64,000 nt of DNA, taken from positions 1,926,001-1,990,000 of the forward strand of contig NC_015675.1 in NCBI RefSeq assembly GCF_000176035.2, given 5' to 3'. The notes beneath the pieces were generated by a model. It had not been told where the DNA came from and did no database searches. It worked only from the letters and a program-made list of their open reading frames with translations. Source of the DNA: Mesorhizobium opportunistum WSM2075. GTDB taxonomy: Bacteria; Pseudomonadota; Alphaproteobacteria; Rhizobiales; Rhizobiaceae. The first letter of the stretch is position 1. The number at the start of each line of letters is the position of its first letter. The translations under genes and the position numbers were made by a program. This document shows, in pieces, positions 27,239 to 36,182 of the stretch.

Positions 27239-28057
27239 ATGGAGAAAGCACGGCCCGCCAGCGTTGCATCATCCGATACCGTGAGGGTGACGAACCCGGG
27301 CGGATCGAGCCCTTTCGTGCTGACCTGCGATCACGCTTCCAATTTCCTGCCCGCCGAATTCGGCACGCTCGGCCTTGCCACCGAGGATCTGTCCCGGCAC
27401 ATCGCCTGGGATCCCGGCGCGCTGCCGGTGGCAATGCGCATGGCGCAGGCACTCGATGCCACGCTGGTCGAAACCCGCATTTCGCGTCTCGTCATCGACT
27501 GCAACCGGCCGCTCGACGCGCCGGACCTGGTGCCGCCGGTCAGCGAGACAACGGCCATACCCGGCAATACGGGCCTGTCGGAAAAACAGCGCGCGGCGCG
27601 GATCGCCCTTTCTTGGCAGCCGTTTCACGACGCCATCGAGCATATTGTCGAGGACAGGCTGGTGCGCGGCCAGGAGACGCGCCTGGTGTCCGTGCATTCC
27701 TTCACACCGGTCTACAAGGGCCGCAACCGGCCCTGGCATATCGGCATCATCCATGACGATGACCGCCGGCTGGCGTCACCGCTGATATCGGCGCTCAAAC
27801 GGCTCGCCGGCATCGCCGTCGGCGTCAACGAACCCTATTCGCCCGCTGACCGCGTCTATTTCACGCTGGAACGGCATGCACGCTCGCGCGGGCTGGCCTG
27901 CGCCATGATCGAAATCCGCAACGATGAAATCTCCGGCGACACCGGGCAGCGGAAATGGGCGGATCTGCTCACCGGTATTTTTTCGGATCTGGAACCAGAG
28001 GAGGCCACGCGGCCCAGATCGCATTCAATCAGAAAGTCAGTCCAATCGGCCAGCTGA
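27239..28057 (+). CDS. N-formylglutamate amidohydrolase-like protein
   Basis: A 272-aa member of the FGase family. LTCDHASNFLPAEFG near residue 29 is the metal-binding opening, followed by SRLVIDCNRPLD, VSVHSFTPVYKG (the conserved H-S-F segment) and AMIEIRNDEI (acidic ligand region). The family hydrolyses formyl or acyl amides of glutamate. It heads a permease, a glutamine-synthetase-like ligase and two dehydrogenases. That context suggests it hydrolyses a gamma-glutamyl amide or N-acyl-glutamate intermediate rather than serving histidine degradation; no hut genes are near. The divergent promoter region with rpiR is 135 bases. Confidence 0.85.
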   Translation: MEKARPASVASSDTVRVTNPGGSSPFVLTCDHASNFLPAEFGTLGLATEDLSRHIAWDPGALPVAMRMAQALDATLVETRISRLVIDCNRPLDAPDLVPPVSETTAIPGNTGLSEKQRAARIALSWQPFHDAIEHIVEDRLVRGQETRLVSVHSFTPVYKGRNRPWHIGIIHDDDRRLASPLISALKRLAGIAVGVNEPYSPADRVYFTLERHARSRGLACAMIEIRNDEISGDTGQRKWADLLTGIFSDLEPEEATRPRSHSIRKSVQSAS

Positions 28058-28078
28058 GAAACAAACAGGGGAATACCA

Positions 28079-29635
28079 ATGGCAGCACCGGGTTATACAG
28101 ACATTGACAAGGCGGAGGACGTAAAGGCCCTCCATAGCATGGGCTACGCCCAGGAACTGGAGCGGCGTCTCAGCCGTTTCTCGAACTTCGCGGTTTCCTT
28201 CTCCATCATCTGCATCCTGTCGGGCGGCATCAACTCGCTGGCGCAAGGCACGTCGGGCGCCGGCGGCATCGGCATCGGCATCGGCTGGCTGGTCGGCTGC
28301 TTCGTGTCGCTGACTTTCGCGGTCGCCATGTCGCAGATCAGTTCGGCCTATCCGACCGCCGGCGGCCTCTATCACTGGGGTTCGATTCTCGGCAATCGCG
28401 GTACCGGCTGGGTGACGGCCTGGCTCAACCTGCTCGGCCTGATCACCGTTCTCGGCGCCATCAATGTCGGCACCTGGACGTTCTTCATCGGCGCCTTCGG
28501 TCCGGCTCTCGGCATCGAAGGCACGCTGACCAACCAGATGATCTTCCTGGTCGTCGTCACCGGTCTTCAGGCACTGATCAACCATCTCGGCATCAAGCTG
28601 ACGGCCAAGCTGACCGACTTCTCCGGCTATCTGATCTTCTTCGGCGCCATCCTGATCGCGGTGGTCTGCCTGCTCTCGGCCGAGACCTGGGATTTCAGCC
28701 GCCTGTTCACGTTCCACAACTATTCCGGCGACGCAGGCGGCGGCGTCTGGCCGTCGGTGTCGAATGCCTGGGTGTTCGCGCTTGGCCTGTTGCTGCCGAT
28801 CTATACGATCACCGGCTACGATGCCTCGGCGCACACATCGGAAGAAACCATCAAGGCGGCCTCTTCCGTGCCACGCGCCATGGTCATGTCGGTGATCTGG
28901 TCGGCCTTGTTCGGCTACCTGTTCCTCGCGGCTTTCGTGCTGATGATCCCGAACATGGACGACGCCGCCAAGCAGGGCTGGAACGTGTTCTTCTGGGCCT
29001 TCGACCAGCGCGTCAGCCCCGGCATCAAGGAGTTCGTCTACCTCGTCGTGTTCGTCGCGCAGCTGCTGTGCGGCCTGGCAACCGTCACCTCAGCGTCGCG
29101 CATGATCTTCGCCTTCTCGCGTGACGGCGGCCTGCCTGGCTCGGCGGCGCTCGCCAAGGTCAGCCCGACCTACCGCACGCCGGTGGCGGCGATCTGGACG
29201 GCGTCGGTCCTGTCGGTGCTGTTCGTCTGGGGCTCGACGCTGGTTTCGGTCGCCGGCACCTCGGCCTACACCATCGTGGTGTCCTGCACCGTCATCTTCC
29301 TGTTCCTGTCCTTCACCGTGCCGATCGTGCTCGGCATGCTGGCTTGGGGAACGCCGAAGTGGGACAAGATGGGACCGTGGAACATGGGGCGCGGCGTGTT
29401 CATGCTGTTCGCCTTCCTGTCGATCCTGTCGATGATCCTGATCTTCGTCATCGGCATCCAGCCGCCCAACGACTGGGCGCTCTACATCACCGTCGGCTTC
29501 TTCATTCTGACGGCGATCGTCTGGTTTGCCTTCGAGCGGAACCGCTTCCAGGGTCCGCCGCTCGGCGACATCATCGCGGCGCGTCAGGCGGCCATCAAGG
29601 CAGCGGAACAGGCGGTCGGCGAGACCGGCCACTGA
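28079..29635 (+). CDS. APC family amino acid/amine permease
   Basis: A 518-aa permease with about 12 helices. It begins with a soluble segment (GYAQELERRLSRFSNFAVSF), and the first helix region SIICILSGGINSLAQG shows the unwound helix typical of the amino acid-polyamine-choline (GABA permease-like) family. YPTAGGLYHWGSIL and the TSEETIKAASSVPRAMVMSV loop after helix 6 are further marks. Substrates of this branch include GABA, choline, ethanolamine and amino acids. The ATG follows GGGG at 8 bases. A strong hairpin follows the stop. Confidence 0.9.
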   Translation: MAAPGYTDIDKAEDVKALHSMGYAQELERRLSRFSNFAVSFSIICILSGGINSLAQGTSGAGGIGIGIGWLVGCFVSLTFAVAMSQISSAYPTAGGLYHWGSILGNRGTGWVTAWLNLLGLITVLGAINVGTWTFFIGAFGPALGIEGTLTNQMIFLVVVTGLQALINHLGIKLTAKLTDFSGYLIFFGAILIAVVCLLSAETWDFSRLFTFHNYSGDAGGGVWPSVSNAWVFALGLLLPIYTITGYDASAHTSEETIKAASSVPRAMVMSVIWSALFGYLFLAAFVLMIPNMDDAAKQGWNVFFWAFDQRVSPGIKEFVYLVVFVAQLLCGLATVTSASRMIFAFSRDGGLPGSAALAKVSPTYRTPVAAIWTASVLSVLFVWGSTLVSVAGTSAYTIVVSCTVIFLFLSFTVPIVLGMLAWGTPKWDKMGPWNMGRGVFMLFAFLSILSMILIFVIGIQPPNDWALYITVGFFILTAIVWFAFERNRFQGPPLGDIIAARQAAIKAAEQAVGETGH

Positions 29636-29645
29636 GGCCATCACC

Positions 29646-29682
29646 AACCATGGCCGGAATCGCGCCGGCCATGGTTTCGTTT
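29646..29682 (+). terminator. Strong hairpin between permease and ligase genes
   Basis: A perfect 12-bp inverted repeat, AACCATGGCCGG (29646-29657) and CCGGCCATGGTT (29665-29676), with a 7-base loop, followed by TCGTTTATC. It starts 10 bases after the permease stop and could be a partial terminator or mRNA-end stabiliser that separates expression of the permease from the ligase gene. Confidence 0.6.
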
Positions 29683-29719
29683 ATCCCCTTCAACGACCAA
29701 GCACTGGAGTGCCACAGGA

Positions 29720-31090
29720 ATGGCCGGAAATTTCTCGTTCGATCAGTTGAAGAAAGCGGTCTCCAGCGGCGAGATCGACACGGTGCTGGCCTGCATCGTC
29801 GACCTGCAGGGCCGGCTGGCGGGAAAACGGTTCCTGGCGCAGTACTTCGTCGATTCCGCGCATGACGAAACGCATGGCTGCAACTATCTGCTGGCCGCCG
29901 ATATCGATATGGAGCCGGTGCCCGGCTACAAGGCGGCAAGCTGGTCGAAGGGCTATGGCGATTTCGTCATGAAGCCGGATCTCGCCACGCTGCGGCGCAT
30001 TCCGTGGCTGGAAAAGACCGCGCTGGTGATCTGCGACGTGCTCGACCACCACACCCATGACGACCTGCCGCATTCGCCGCGCGCCATCCTGAAGAAGCAG
30101 ATCAAGCGGCTGACGGAACGCGGCTATATCGGCTATTTCGCGTCCGAGCTTGAATTCTATCTGTTCAACGAAACCTACGATTCCGCCCGCAAGAAGCACT
30201 GGCAGGGTCTCGACACCGCTTCGCCCTATATCGGCGACTACCAGATCGGCATCACCACCAAGGAAGAAGGCGTCATGCGCCGGCTTCGCAACGAGATGGA
30301 AGCGGCCGGCATTCCGATCGAGAACTCCAAGGGCGAGTGGGGTCCGGGTCAGGAAGAGATCAATGTGCGCTATGCCGAGGCGCTCGACATGGCCGACCGC
30401 CACGTCATCCTGAAGAATGGCGCCAAGGAGATTGCCGAATCCGAGGGCAAGGCGATCTCGTTCATGTCGAAATACAATTACGGGCTCGCCGGCAACTCCA
30501 GCCACATCCACAATTCGCTGTGGAGCGCCGACGGCAAGACGCCGCTGTTCTTCGACAAGAAGGCTGATTGGACGCTGTCCACACTCGGCCAGCAATGGGC
30601 GGCGGGCCAGCTCAAATACGCCAAGGAGTTCACCTGGTTCCTGGCGCCCTACATCAACTCCTACAAGCGCTTCCAGGCCGGCACCTTCGCGCCGACCAAG
30701 ATCATGTGGAGCGAGGACAACCGCACCGCCGGCTTCCGCCTGTGCGGCGAGGGCACCAAGGGCATCCGCATGGAATGCCGGATCGGGGGCGCCGACCTCA
30801 ATCCGTATCTCGCCTTCGCCGCACTGATCGCGGCCGGCCTTGCCGGCATCGACGAGAAGCTCGAATTGCAGAAACCCTTCGTCGGCGATGCCTATCAGGC
30901 CTCTCGCCTGCCGGAGATTCCGAAGACGCTGCGCGATGCCACCGAGACGCTGGCGAAGTCGAAGATGCTGAAACAGGCGCTCGGCGAGGACGTGCTCGAA
31001 CACTACGTCCACACCGCCAAGTGGGAGCAGTTCGAATACGATCGCCGCATTACGGATTGGGAACTGCACAGGGGATTCGAGCGGTACTAG
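29720..31090 (+). CDS. Glutamine synthetase-like gamma-glutamyl amide ligase
   Basis: A 456-aa glutamine-synthetase-fold ligase. It has the beta-grasp start VLACIVDLQGRLAGKRF, YFASELEFYLF (metal ligand Glu), EWGPGQEEINVRYAEALDMAD (second metal/ammonium-site segment), NSSHIHNSLW (ATP/metal His) and EDNRTAGFRLCGEG (conserved Arg region). The tyrosine adenylylation loop of true GlnA is not apparent. This branch (PuuA, IpuC, GlnA4-like) joins glutamate to amines such as putrescine, isopropylamine or ethanolamine. With an amine-type permease and an aldehyde dehydrogenase next door, a gamma-glutamylation pathway is the best reading. The exact amine is not determined. Confidence 0.88.
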   Translation: MAGNFSFDQLKKAVSSGEIDTVLACIVDLQGRLAGKRFLAQYFVDSAHDETHGCNYLLAADIDMEPVPGYKAASWSKGYGDFVMKPDLATLRRIPWLEKTALVICDVLDHHTHDDLPHSPRAILKKQIKRLTERGYIGYFASELEFYLFNETYDSARKKHWQGLDTASPYIGDYQIGITTKEEGVMRRLRNEMEAAGIPIENSKGEWGPGQEEINVRYAEALDMADRHVILKNGAKEIAESEGKAISFMSKYNYGLAGNSSHIHNSLWSADGKTPLFFDKKADWTLSTLGQQWAAGQLKYAKEFTWFLAPYINSYKRFQAGTFAPTKIMWSEDNRTAGFRLCGEGTKGIRMECRIGGADLNPYLAFAALIAAGLAGIDEKLELQKPFVGDAYQASRLPEIPKTLRDATETLAKSKMLKQALGEDVLEHYVHTAKWEQFEYDRRITDWELHRGFERY

Positions 31091-31106
31091 ATTGGCTGCG
31101 AAGCGT

Positions 31107-31228
31107 CCGCGCTGCCCCTCACCCTCTCCCAGTGAAGAACGGGTGGAGGATGCGTCGACCTTGGAGCGTTCCCTTCTCCCCGTCACTATACGGGGAAGGT
31201 GCCGGCGGGCGGATGAGGCAGCACAAAG
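31107..31228. repeat. Rhizobiales-type intergenic repeat
   Basis: The 180-base gap between the ligase and aldehyde dehydrogenase genes carries CCCTCACCCTCTCCCAG, then CCCTTCTCCCCGTCACTATA and CGGGGAAGGTGCCGGCGGGC ending GGATGAGGCAGC. CTTCTCCCCG and CGGGGAAGG pair around the centre TCACTATA. This is the typical wording of a dispersed palindromic element found between genes in Mesorhizobium and Sinorhizobium. It probably forms a transcript hairpin inside the operon. Confidence 0.65.
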
Positions 31229-31270
31229 ACCGATGATTTTCGATTTTAAAGAAGTGCGAGGACTTAAACG

Positions 31271-32659
31271 ATGACCGAAACGGTCAAACTCATCACCCCC
31301 GTCGACGGCTCGATCTATGCCGAGCGGCCGATCGCAACGGACCAGGCGGTCAATGCGGCAGTCGAGCGCGCCAAGGCGGCGCAGGAGAAGTGGGCGCAGG
31401 TGCCGATCGTCGAGCGCGGCAAATACATGCTCGCCATGCTGGAAGCGCTGGTCGCGATGACCGACGAGATCGTGCCGGAGATCGCCTGGCAGATGGGGCG
31501 GCCGGTGCGCTATGGCGGCGAATTCGGCGGCGTCAAGGAACGCACCAACTACATGGTCGAGATCGCCGAGGCGGCGCTCAAATCCGTGCCGGCCTCCAAC
31601 CCGAAGGACGGGTTCCGCCGCTATGTGAAGAAGGATCCGCTCGGTGTGGTCATGGTTATCGCGCCCTGGAACTATCCCTATCTCACGGCCGTCAACACCA
31701 TCGTGCCGGCGCTGATGGCCGGCAACAGCGTCATCCTGAAACACGCGGCGCAAACGCTGCTGGTCGGCGAGCGTTTTCAGCAGGCCTTCGACAAGATCGG
31801 CCTGCCCAAGGGCGTGTTCCAGAATGTCGTGCTCAACCATGCCCAAACCGAAAAGCTGCTCGGCTCGGGCAAGATCGACCATGTCAATTTCACCGGCTCG
31901 GTCGCCGGCGGCCGTGCCATCGAGAAGGCGGCGGCGGGCACCTTCATGACGCTCGGGCTCGAGCTTGGCGGCAAGGACCCGGCCTATGTGTTGCCCGACG
32001 CCAAGATGGACCACGCGGTCGCCAATCTGGTTGACGGCGCCTTCTACAATTCCGGCCAGTGCTGCTGCGGCATCGAGCGTGTCTATGTGCACGAAAAGGT
32101 CTATGATGAATTCGTCGAGGGCTTCATCGCCGAGACGAAGAATTACGTCGTCGGCAATCCGCTCGATCAGGCAACGACGATGGGGCCGATGGCGCAGGCT
32201 CGTTTCGCCGACCTGATCCGCGAGCAGAAGGCCGAGGCGCTGCGCAAGGGAGCCAAGGCGCACATCAACATGAAGGTGGCCGACGACAAGGCTGGCTCGC
32301 CCTATCTGGCGCCGGAGGTGCTGACCGAGGTCGATCACCAGATGAGCGTCATGCGCGAGGAGAGTTTCGGTCCGATCGTCGGCATCATGAAGGTGCGCAA
32401 CGACGAGGAGGCGATCGCGCTGATGAACGACAGTCCCTATGGGCTGACGGCCTCGATCTGGACGCGCGATACCGAGCACGCGGTGGCGATCGGCAACCGC
32501 GTCGAGACCGGCACGGTATTCATGAACCGCTGCGACTATCTCGATCCGGCCCTGGTCTGGACCGGCGTCAAGGACACCGGCAAGGGCGCGGGCCTGTCAG
32601 CCATCGGCTACGACAATCTGACCCGGCCGAAATCCTTCCACCTGCGCGAAGCCATCTGA
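31271..32659 (+). CDS. Aldehyde dehydrogenase (NAD-dependent)
   Basis: A 462-aa ALDH superfamily enzyme. It has IAPWNYPYLTAVNTIVPAL (cofactor pocket), FTGSVAGGRAIE, the catalytic glutamate region LGLELGGKDPAYV, the nucleophile in FYNSGQCCCGIERVYV, and the later EESFGPIVGI. It would oxidise the aldehyde made from the amine or amino alcohol of this cluster, possibly while still gamma-glutamylated (as PuuC does). It is 18 bases from the next gene and probably co-transcribed. Confidence 0.92.
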   Translation: MTETVKLITPVDGSIYAERPIATDQAVNAAVERAKAAQEKWAQVPIVERGKYMLAMLEALVAMTDEIVPEIAWQMGRPVRYGGEFGGVKERTNYMVEIAEAALKSVPASNPKDGFRRYVKKDPLGVVMVIAPWNYPYLTAVNTIVPALMAGNSVILKHAAQTLLVGERFQQAFDKIGLPKGVFQNVVLNHAQTEKLLGSGKIDHVNFTGSVAGGRAIEKAAAGTFMTLGLELGGKDPAYVLPDAKMDHAVANLVDGAFYNSGQCCCGIERVYVHEKVYDEFVEGFIAETKNYVVGNPLDQATTMGPMAQARFADLIREQKAEALRKGAKAHINMKVADDKAGSPYLAPEVLTEVDHQMSVMREESFGPIVGIMKVRNDEEAIALMNDSPYGLTASIWTRDTEHAVAIGNRVETGTVFMNRCDYLDPALVWTGVKDTGKGAGLSAIGYDNLTRPKSFHLREAI

Positions 32660-32677
32660 TTTTTCGAAAGACAAAAA

Positions 32678-33850
32678 ATGTCCAAGCTGATCTCCAAATG
32701 GAACTACCCTACCACCGTTCGCTTCGGCGCCGGGCGTATCAAGGAACTGCCCGAGGTGCTTGGTGCCACCGGCATCAAGCGGCCTTTGTTCGTCACCGAT
32801 CCGGGCCTGGCCAAACTGCCGGTCGTGGCCTCGACCCTGAAGATCCTCGACGATGCCAAAATCCCATACGGGGTCTTCTCCGAGGTGAGGCCGAACCCGG
32901 TCGAATCCAACCTGACCGCCGGCATCGCTGTGTTCAAGAAGGGCAAGCATGACGGCGTCATCGCTTTCGGCGGCGGCTCGGCGCTCGATCTGGGCAAGCT
33001 GATCGCCTTCCAGGCCGGCCAGACGCGGCCGGTGTGGGATTTCGAGGATGTCGGCGATTGGTGGACGCGCGCCAATTCGGATGCGATCGCTCCGATCATC
33101 GCGGTGCCGACCACGGCCGGCACCGGATCGGAAGTCGGCCGCGCCGGGGTCATCACCAATGAGGCGACCCACACCAAGAAGGTCATCTTCCATCCCAAGC
33201 TGCTGCCGGCGATCGTGATCGCCGATCCGGAACTGTCGGTCGGCATGCCGGGCTTCATCACCGCCGGCACCGGCATGGACGCGCTTGCCCATTGCCTCGA
33301 AGCCTATTGCGCGCCAGGCTATCATCCGATGGCCGACGGCATTGCGGTCGAAGGCGTGCGTCTGGTGTTCGAAAACCTGCCGAAGGCCTTTGCCAACGGC
33401 AAGGATCTCGTCGCCCGGGCGCACATGATGAGTGCCGCCGCGATGGGCGCCACCGCCTTCCAGAAAGGCCTCGGCGCCATCCATTCGCTGTCGCATCCGA
33501 TCGGTGCGCTCTATGACACCCATCACGGCATGACCAACGCCGTGTTCATGCCCTATGTGCTCGCCTTCAACCGTGACGCCATCGAGGAGCGTATCGCCAG
33601 GCTCGCCGCCTACTGTGGCATCAAGGGCGGCTTCGACGGCTTCGCCAAGGCGATCATCAAGCTGCGCAAGGAATTGAAGGTGCCGCATGCGCTGCCGGGT
33701 CTGATCAAGGGGCTCGACATGGACAAGAAGCGCAAGGCGCTGATCGCCGACATGGCGGTGGTCGATCCGACGGCCGGCGGCAATCCGGTCAAGCTGACCA
33801 AGAAGGCGGCGCTGGCGCTGCTGGAAAACGCTATCGCCGGCACGATCTGA
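32678..33850 (+). CDS. Iron-containing alcohol dehydrogenase
   Basis: A 390-aa group III (Fe-type) alcohol dehydrogenase. It has FGGGSALDLGKLIAF (NAD-binding GGGS), PTTAGTGSEVGRAGVI, GMDALAHCLEAY (Asp/His metal ligands) and HSLSHPIGALYDTHHGMTNA (remaining His ligands), so the metal site is complete. It should oxidise a primary alcohol, or reduce an aldehyde, in line with the adjacent aldehyde dehydrogenase. An alcohol step suggests an amino alcohol substrate for the cluster. Confidence 0.92.
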   Translation: MSKLISKWNYPTTVRFGAGRIKELPEVLGATGIKRPLFVTDPGLAKLPVVASTLKILDDAKIPYGVFSEVRPNPVESNLTAGIAVFKKGKHDGVIAFGGGSALDLGKLIAFQAGQTRPVWDFEDVGDWWTRANSDAIAPIIAVPTTAGTGSEVGRAGVITNEATHTKKVIFHPKLLPAIVIADPELSVGMPGFITAGTGMDALAHCLEAYCAPGYHPMADGIAVEGVRLVFENLPKAFANGKDLVARAHMMSAAAMGATAFQKGLGAIHSLSHPIGALYDTHHGMTNAVFMPYVLAFNRDAIEERIARLAAYCGIKGGFDGFAKAIIKLRKELKVPHALPGLIKGLDMDKKRKALIADMAVVDPTAGGNPVKLTKKAALALLENAIAGTI

Positions 33851-34093
33851 GACGGCGTGCCGTTGCGGAAAATTGATCTGAAAATAAGCGCAAACCAAGG
33901 GGGAAGGGATGGAGAACAAGGCAGAAAGTGATTAGCCGGAAAAATAAGTGACGGCTAATTGCTACAGCCCGTTAAAAAGAGTTAACTTTTTCCGTTGCCG
34001 GCCAATGGTTTCACAAAGGCTTCATCTGGCTGTCACATGAAAAAGATACCGCATCGCAGGCGTCCAACGGCGTCAGTTCAACGGAGAGAACAC

Positions 34094-35200
34094 ATGTTCA
34101 AATTCACGGGGAAAGTGCTTTCCCTTTCGGCCGCGACACTGATGGTGTCGTCGGTGATTTCGTCCGCGGCTTCGCTGGATGATCTCGTCAAGGCCGCCAA
34201 GGCTGAAGGCCAGCTAACCACCATCGCGCTGCCGCATGACTGGTGCGGTTACGGCGACGTCATCGCCGGCTTCAAGGCTAAGTATCCCGAAATCACCATC
34301 AATGAGCTCAACCCCGATGCCGGCTCCGGCGACGAGGTCGAGGCGATCAAGGCCAACAAGGACAACAAGGGCCCGCAGGCACCCGACGTCATCGACGTCG
34401 GCCTGTCCTTCGGTCCGACCGCCAAGGCCGACGGCCTGCTGATGCCTTACAAGGTGTCGACCTGGGACTCGATCCCTGACAGCGCCAAGGATGCCGACGG
34501 CGCCTGGTACGGCGACTACTACGGCGTTCTTTCGTTCATGGTGAACAAGGATCTGATCAAGGAAGCGCCGGCTGACTGGGCGGACCTGCTGAAGCCTGAA
34601 TTCGCCAACGCGGTTGCCGTCGCCGGTGATCCGCGCGCTTCGAACCAGGCCATCCAGGCGGTTTATGCCGCCGGCCTGTCGTCGGGGGCTGCCGCTGGTG
34701 AAGCTGCCGGTACCGCTGGTCTCGACTTCTTCAAGAAGCTCAACGCCGCCGGCAATTTCGTCCCGGTCGTTGGCAAGCCCGCTACGCTCGCCCAGGGCCA
34801 GACGCCGATCCTGATCAACTGGGACTATAACGCGCTTGCTGGCCGCGACACGCTGAAGGGCAACCCGCCCGTCGACGTCGTGGTGCCGAAGACCGGCGTT
34901 GTCGCCGGTGTTTACGTGCAGGCCATCAGCGCCTTTGCGCCGCATCCGAACGCAGCCAAGCTCTGGATGGAATACCTCTATTCCGACGAAGGCCAGGTCG
35001 GCTGGCTGAAGGGCTATTGCCACCCGATCCGCTTCAACGATCTCGCCAAGAACGGCAAGATCCCGGCGGACGTGCTGGCCAAGCTGCCGCCGGCGGAATC
35101 CTACGCCTCGGCCGCATTCCCGACGCTCGACGAGCAGGGCAAGGCCAAGGAAGTCATCAGCAAGAACTGGGACGCCGTTGTCGGCGCCAACGTCAAGTAA
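34094..35200 (+). CDS. ABC transporter substrate-binding protein (polyamine/iron type)
   Basis: A 368-aa periplasmic binding protein. The signal peptide MFKFTGKVLSLSAATLMVSS plus VISSAAS is followed by a type-2 binding fold (DDLVKAAKAEGQLTTIALPH, then DVIDVGLSFGPTAKADGLL). An ATG at 34094 with GGAGAGAA upstream matches the signal peptide; an earlier in-frame start at 33995 does not. It heads an importer with two permeases and an ATPase to 38065, the organisation of PotABCD/AfuABC-type systems. The ligand is not evident; an amine feeding the adjacent catabolic genes is an inference. The 240-base gap upstream should hold the promoter. Confidence 0.88.
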   Translation: MFKFTGKVLSLSAATLMVSSVISSAASLDDLVKAAKAEGQLTTIALPHDWCGYGDVIAGFKAKYPEITINELNPDAGSGDEVEAIKANKDNKGPQAPDVIDVGLSFGPTAKADGLLMPYKVSTWDSIPDSAKDADGAWYGDYYGVLSFMVNKDLIKEAPADWADLLKPEFANAVAVAGDPRASNQAIQAVYAAGLSSGAAAGEAAGTAGLDFFKKLNAAGNFVPVVGKPATLAQGQTPILINWDYNALAGRDTLKGNPPVDVVVPKTGVVAGVYVQAISAFAPHPNAAKLWMEYLYSDEGQVGWLKGYCHPIRFNDLAKNGKIPADVLAKLPPAESYASAAFPTLDEQGKAKEVISKNWDAVVGANVK

Positions 35201-35213
35201 GACTTGAAATCCA

Positions 35214-35237
35214 CCGGGCGGTCGCGAGGCCGCCCGG
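35214..35237 (+). terminator. Hairpin after the binding-protein gene
   Basis: CCGGGCGG (35214-35221) pairs exactly with CCGCCCGG (35230-35237) around an 8-base loop, 14 bases after the binding-protein stop and with no long U-tract. Such structures commonly protect the upstream mRNA and keep the binding protein in excess over the permeases. Confidence 0.5.
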
Positions 35238-35264
35238 CCTTCCCTCGAAGACGGTAGCCGGCGC

Positions 35265-36182
35265 ATGACCGACCTCTCGCTTTCAAATCGAACGATTGCC
35301 ACCAAGCCCGCGCCACCGAACGAGGCGACCGCTTTCCGCTTGCCGACGCAATGGATTGGTGTGGCGCCGTTCTTCATCTTCGCCCTGATGTTCCTGATCC
35401 TGCCCACGATCTATCTCGTGGTGGGAGCTTTCCAGCGAAGCGATGGCCAGTTCACGCTGGACAACATCCTGCAACTGGTCAGCGATCCCTCGATCAGCAG
35501 TTCCTATTGGGTCTCGATCAAGATCAGTTTCTGGTCGGCCATCATCGGCGCCTTTGCCGGCCTGGCAATCGCCATCGCCATCGTGCGCGGCGGGCTGCCG
35601 AGCTGGACGCGCTCCGCGACGTTGACCTTTTCCGGTGTCGCGTCGAATTTCGCGGGCTTGCCGCTCGCCTTCGCGTTCCTGGCCACGCTCGGCCGTGTCG
35701 GCATCGTCACAACGCTTCTGCGTGATGTGCTCAATATCAACATCTATGCGATGGGCTTCAATTTCCTCACCACGTCGGGCCTGATCGCGGTCTATCTGTT
35801 CTTCCAGATTCCGCTGATGGTGGTCATCATCGTGCCGGCCATTGACGGACTGAAGAAGGAATGGGGCGAGGCGGCAGCGACGCTCGGCGCCACTCAGGCG
35901 CAGTATTGGCGCATGGTGGTCATACCGGTGATATGGCCGAGCTTCCTTGGAACGGTCATCCTTCTGTTCGCCAACGCCTTCGGCGCCATCGCCACCGCTT
36001 ATGCGTTTGCCGGTCCGGCGCTCAACATCGTTCCCATCAAGCTGTACTCGCAGATCAACGGCGACGTGCTGCACAATCCGCAGCTCGGCTATGCCATCGC
36101 CTTCGGCATGATCGTCATCACCGGACTCGCCAATGTCTTCTACATCTGGTTCCGGACTCGCTCGGAGAGGTGGCTGAAATGA
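35265..36182 (+). CDS. ABC transporter permease (first subunit)
   Basis: A 305-aa permease with about six helices. The binding-protein-dependent transport motif EAAATLGATQAQYWRMVVIP (EAA loop with conserved Gly) near residue 205 is the contact site for the ATPase. The first helix is WIGVAPFFIFALMFLILPTIY after a polar N-terminus. The stop overlaps the second permease's ATG (ATGA). Confidence 0.9.
   Translation: MTDLSLSNRTIATKPAPPNEATAFRLPTQWIGVAPFFIFALMFLILPTIYLVVGAFQRSDGQFTLDNILQLVSDPSISSSYWVSIKISFWSAIIGAFAGLAIAIAIVRGGLPSWTRSATLTFSGVASNFAGLPLAFAFLATLGRVGIVTTLLRDVLNINIYAMGFNFLTTSGLIAVYLFFQIPLMVVIIVPAIDGLKKEWGEAAATLGATQAQYWRMVVIPVIWPSFLGTVILLFANAFGAIATAYAFAGPALNIVPIKLYSQINGDVLHNPQLGYAIAFGMIVITGLANVFYIWFRTRSERWLK

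Noticed and set aside
29690..32479. A minus-strand open frame of about 930 codons opposite the glutamine-synthetase-like and aldehyde dehydrogenase genes.
   Set aside because: Antisense shadow of two well-supported enzymes; no family features or ribosome-binding site.
33995..34093. Longer start for the binding protein of the polyamine-type importer.
   Set aside because: It would place 33 polar residues in front of a clear signal peptide; the ATG at 34094 has a good ribosome-binding site.
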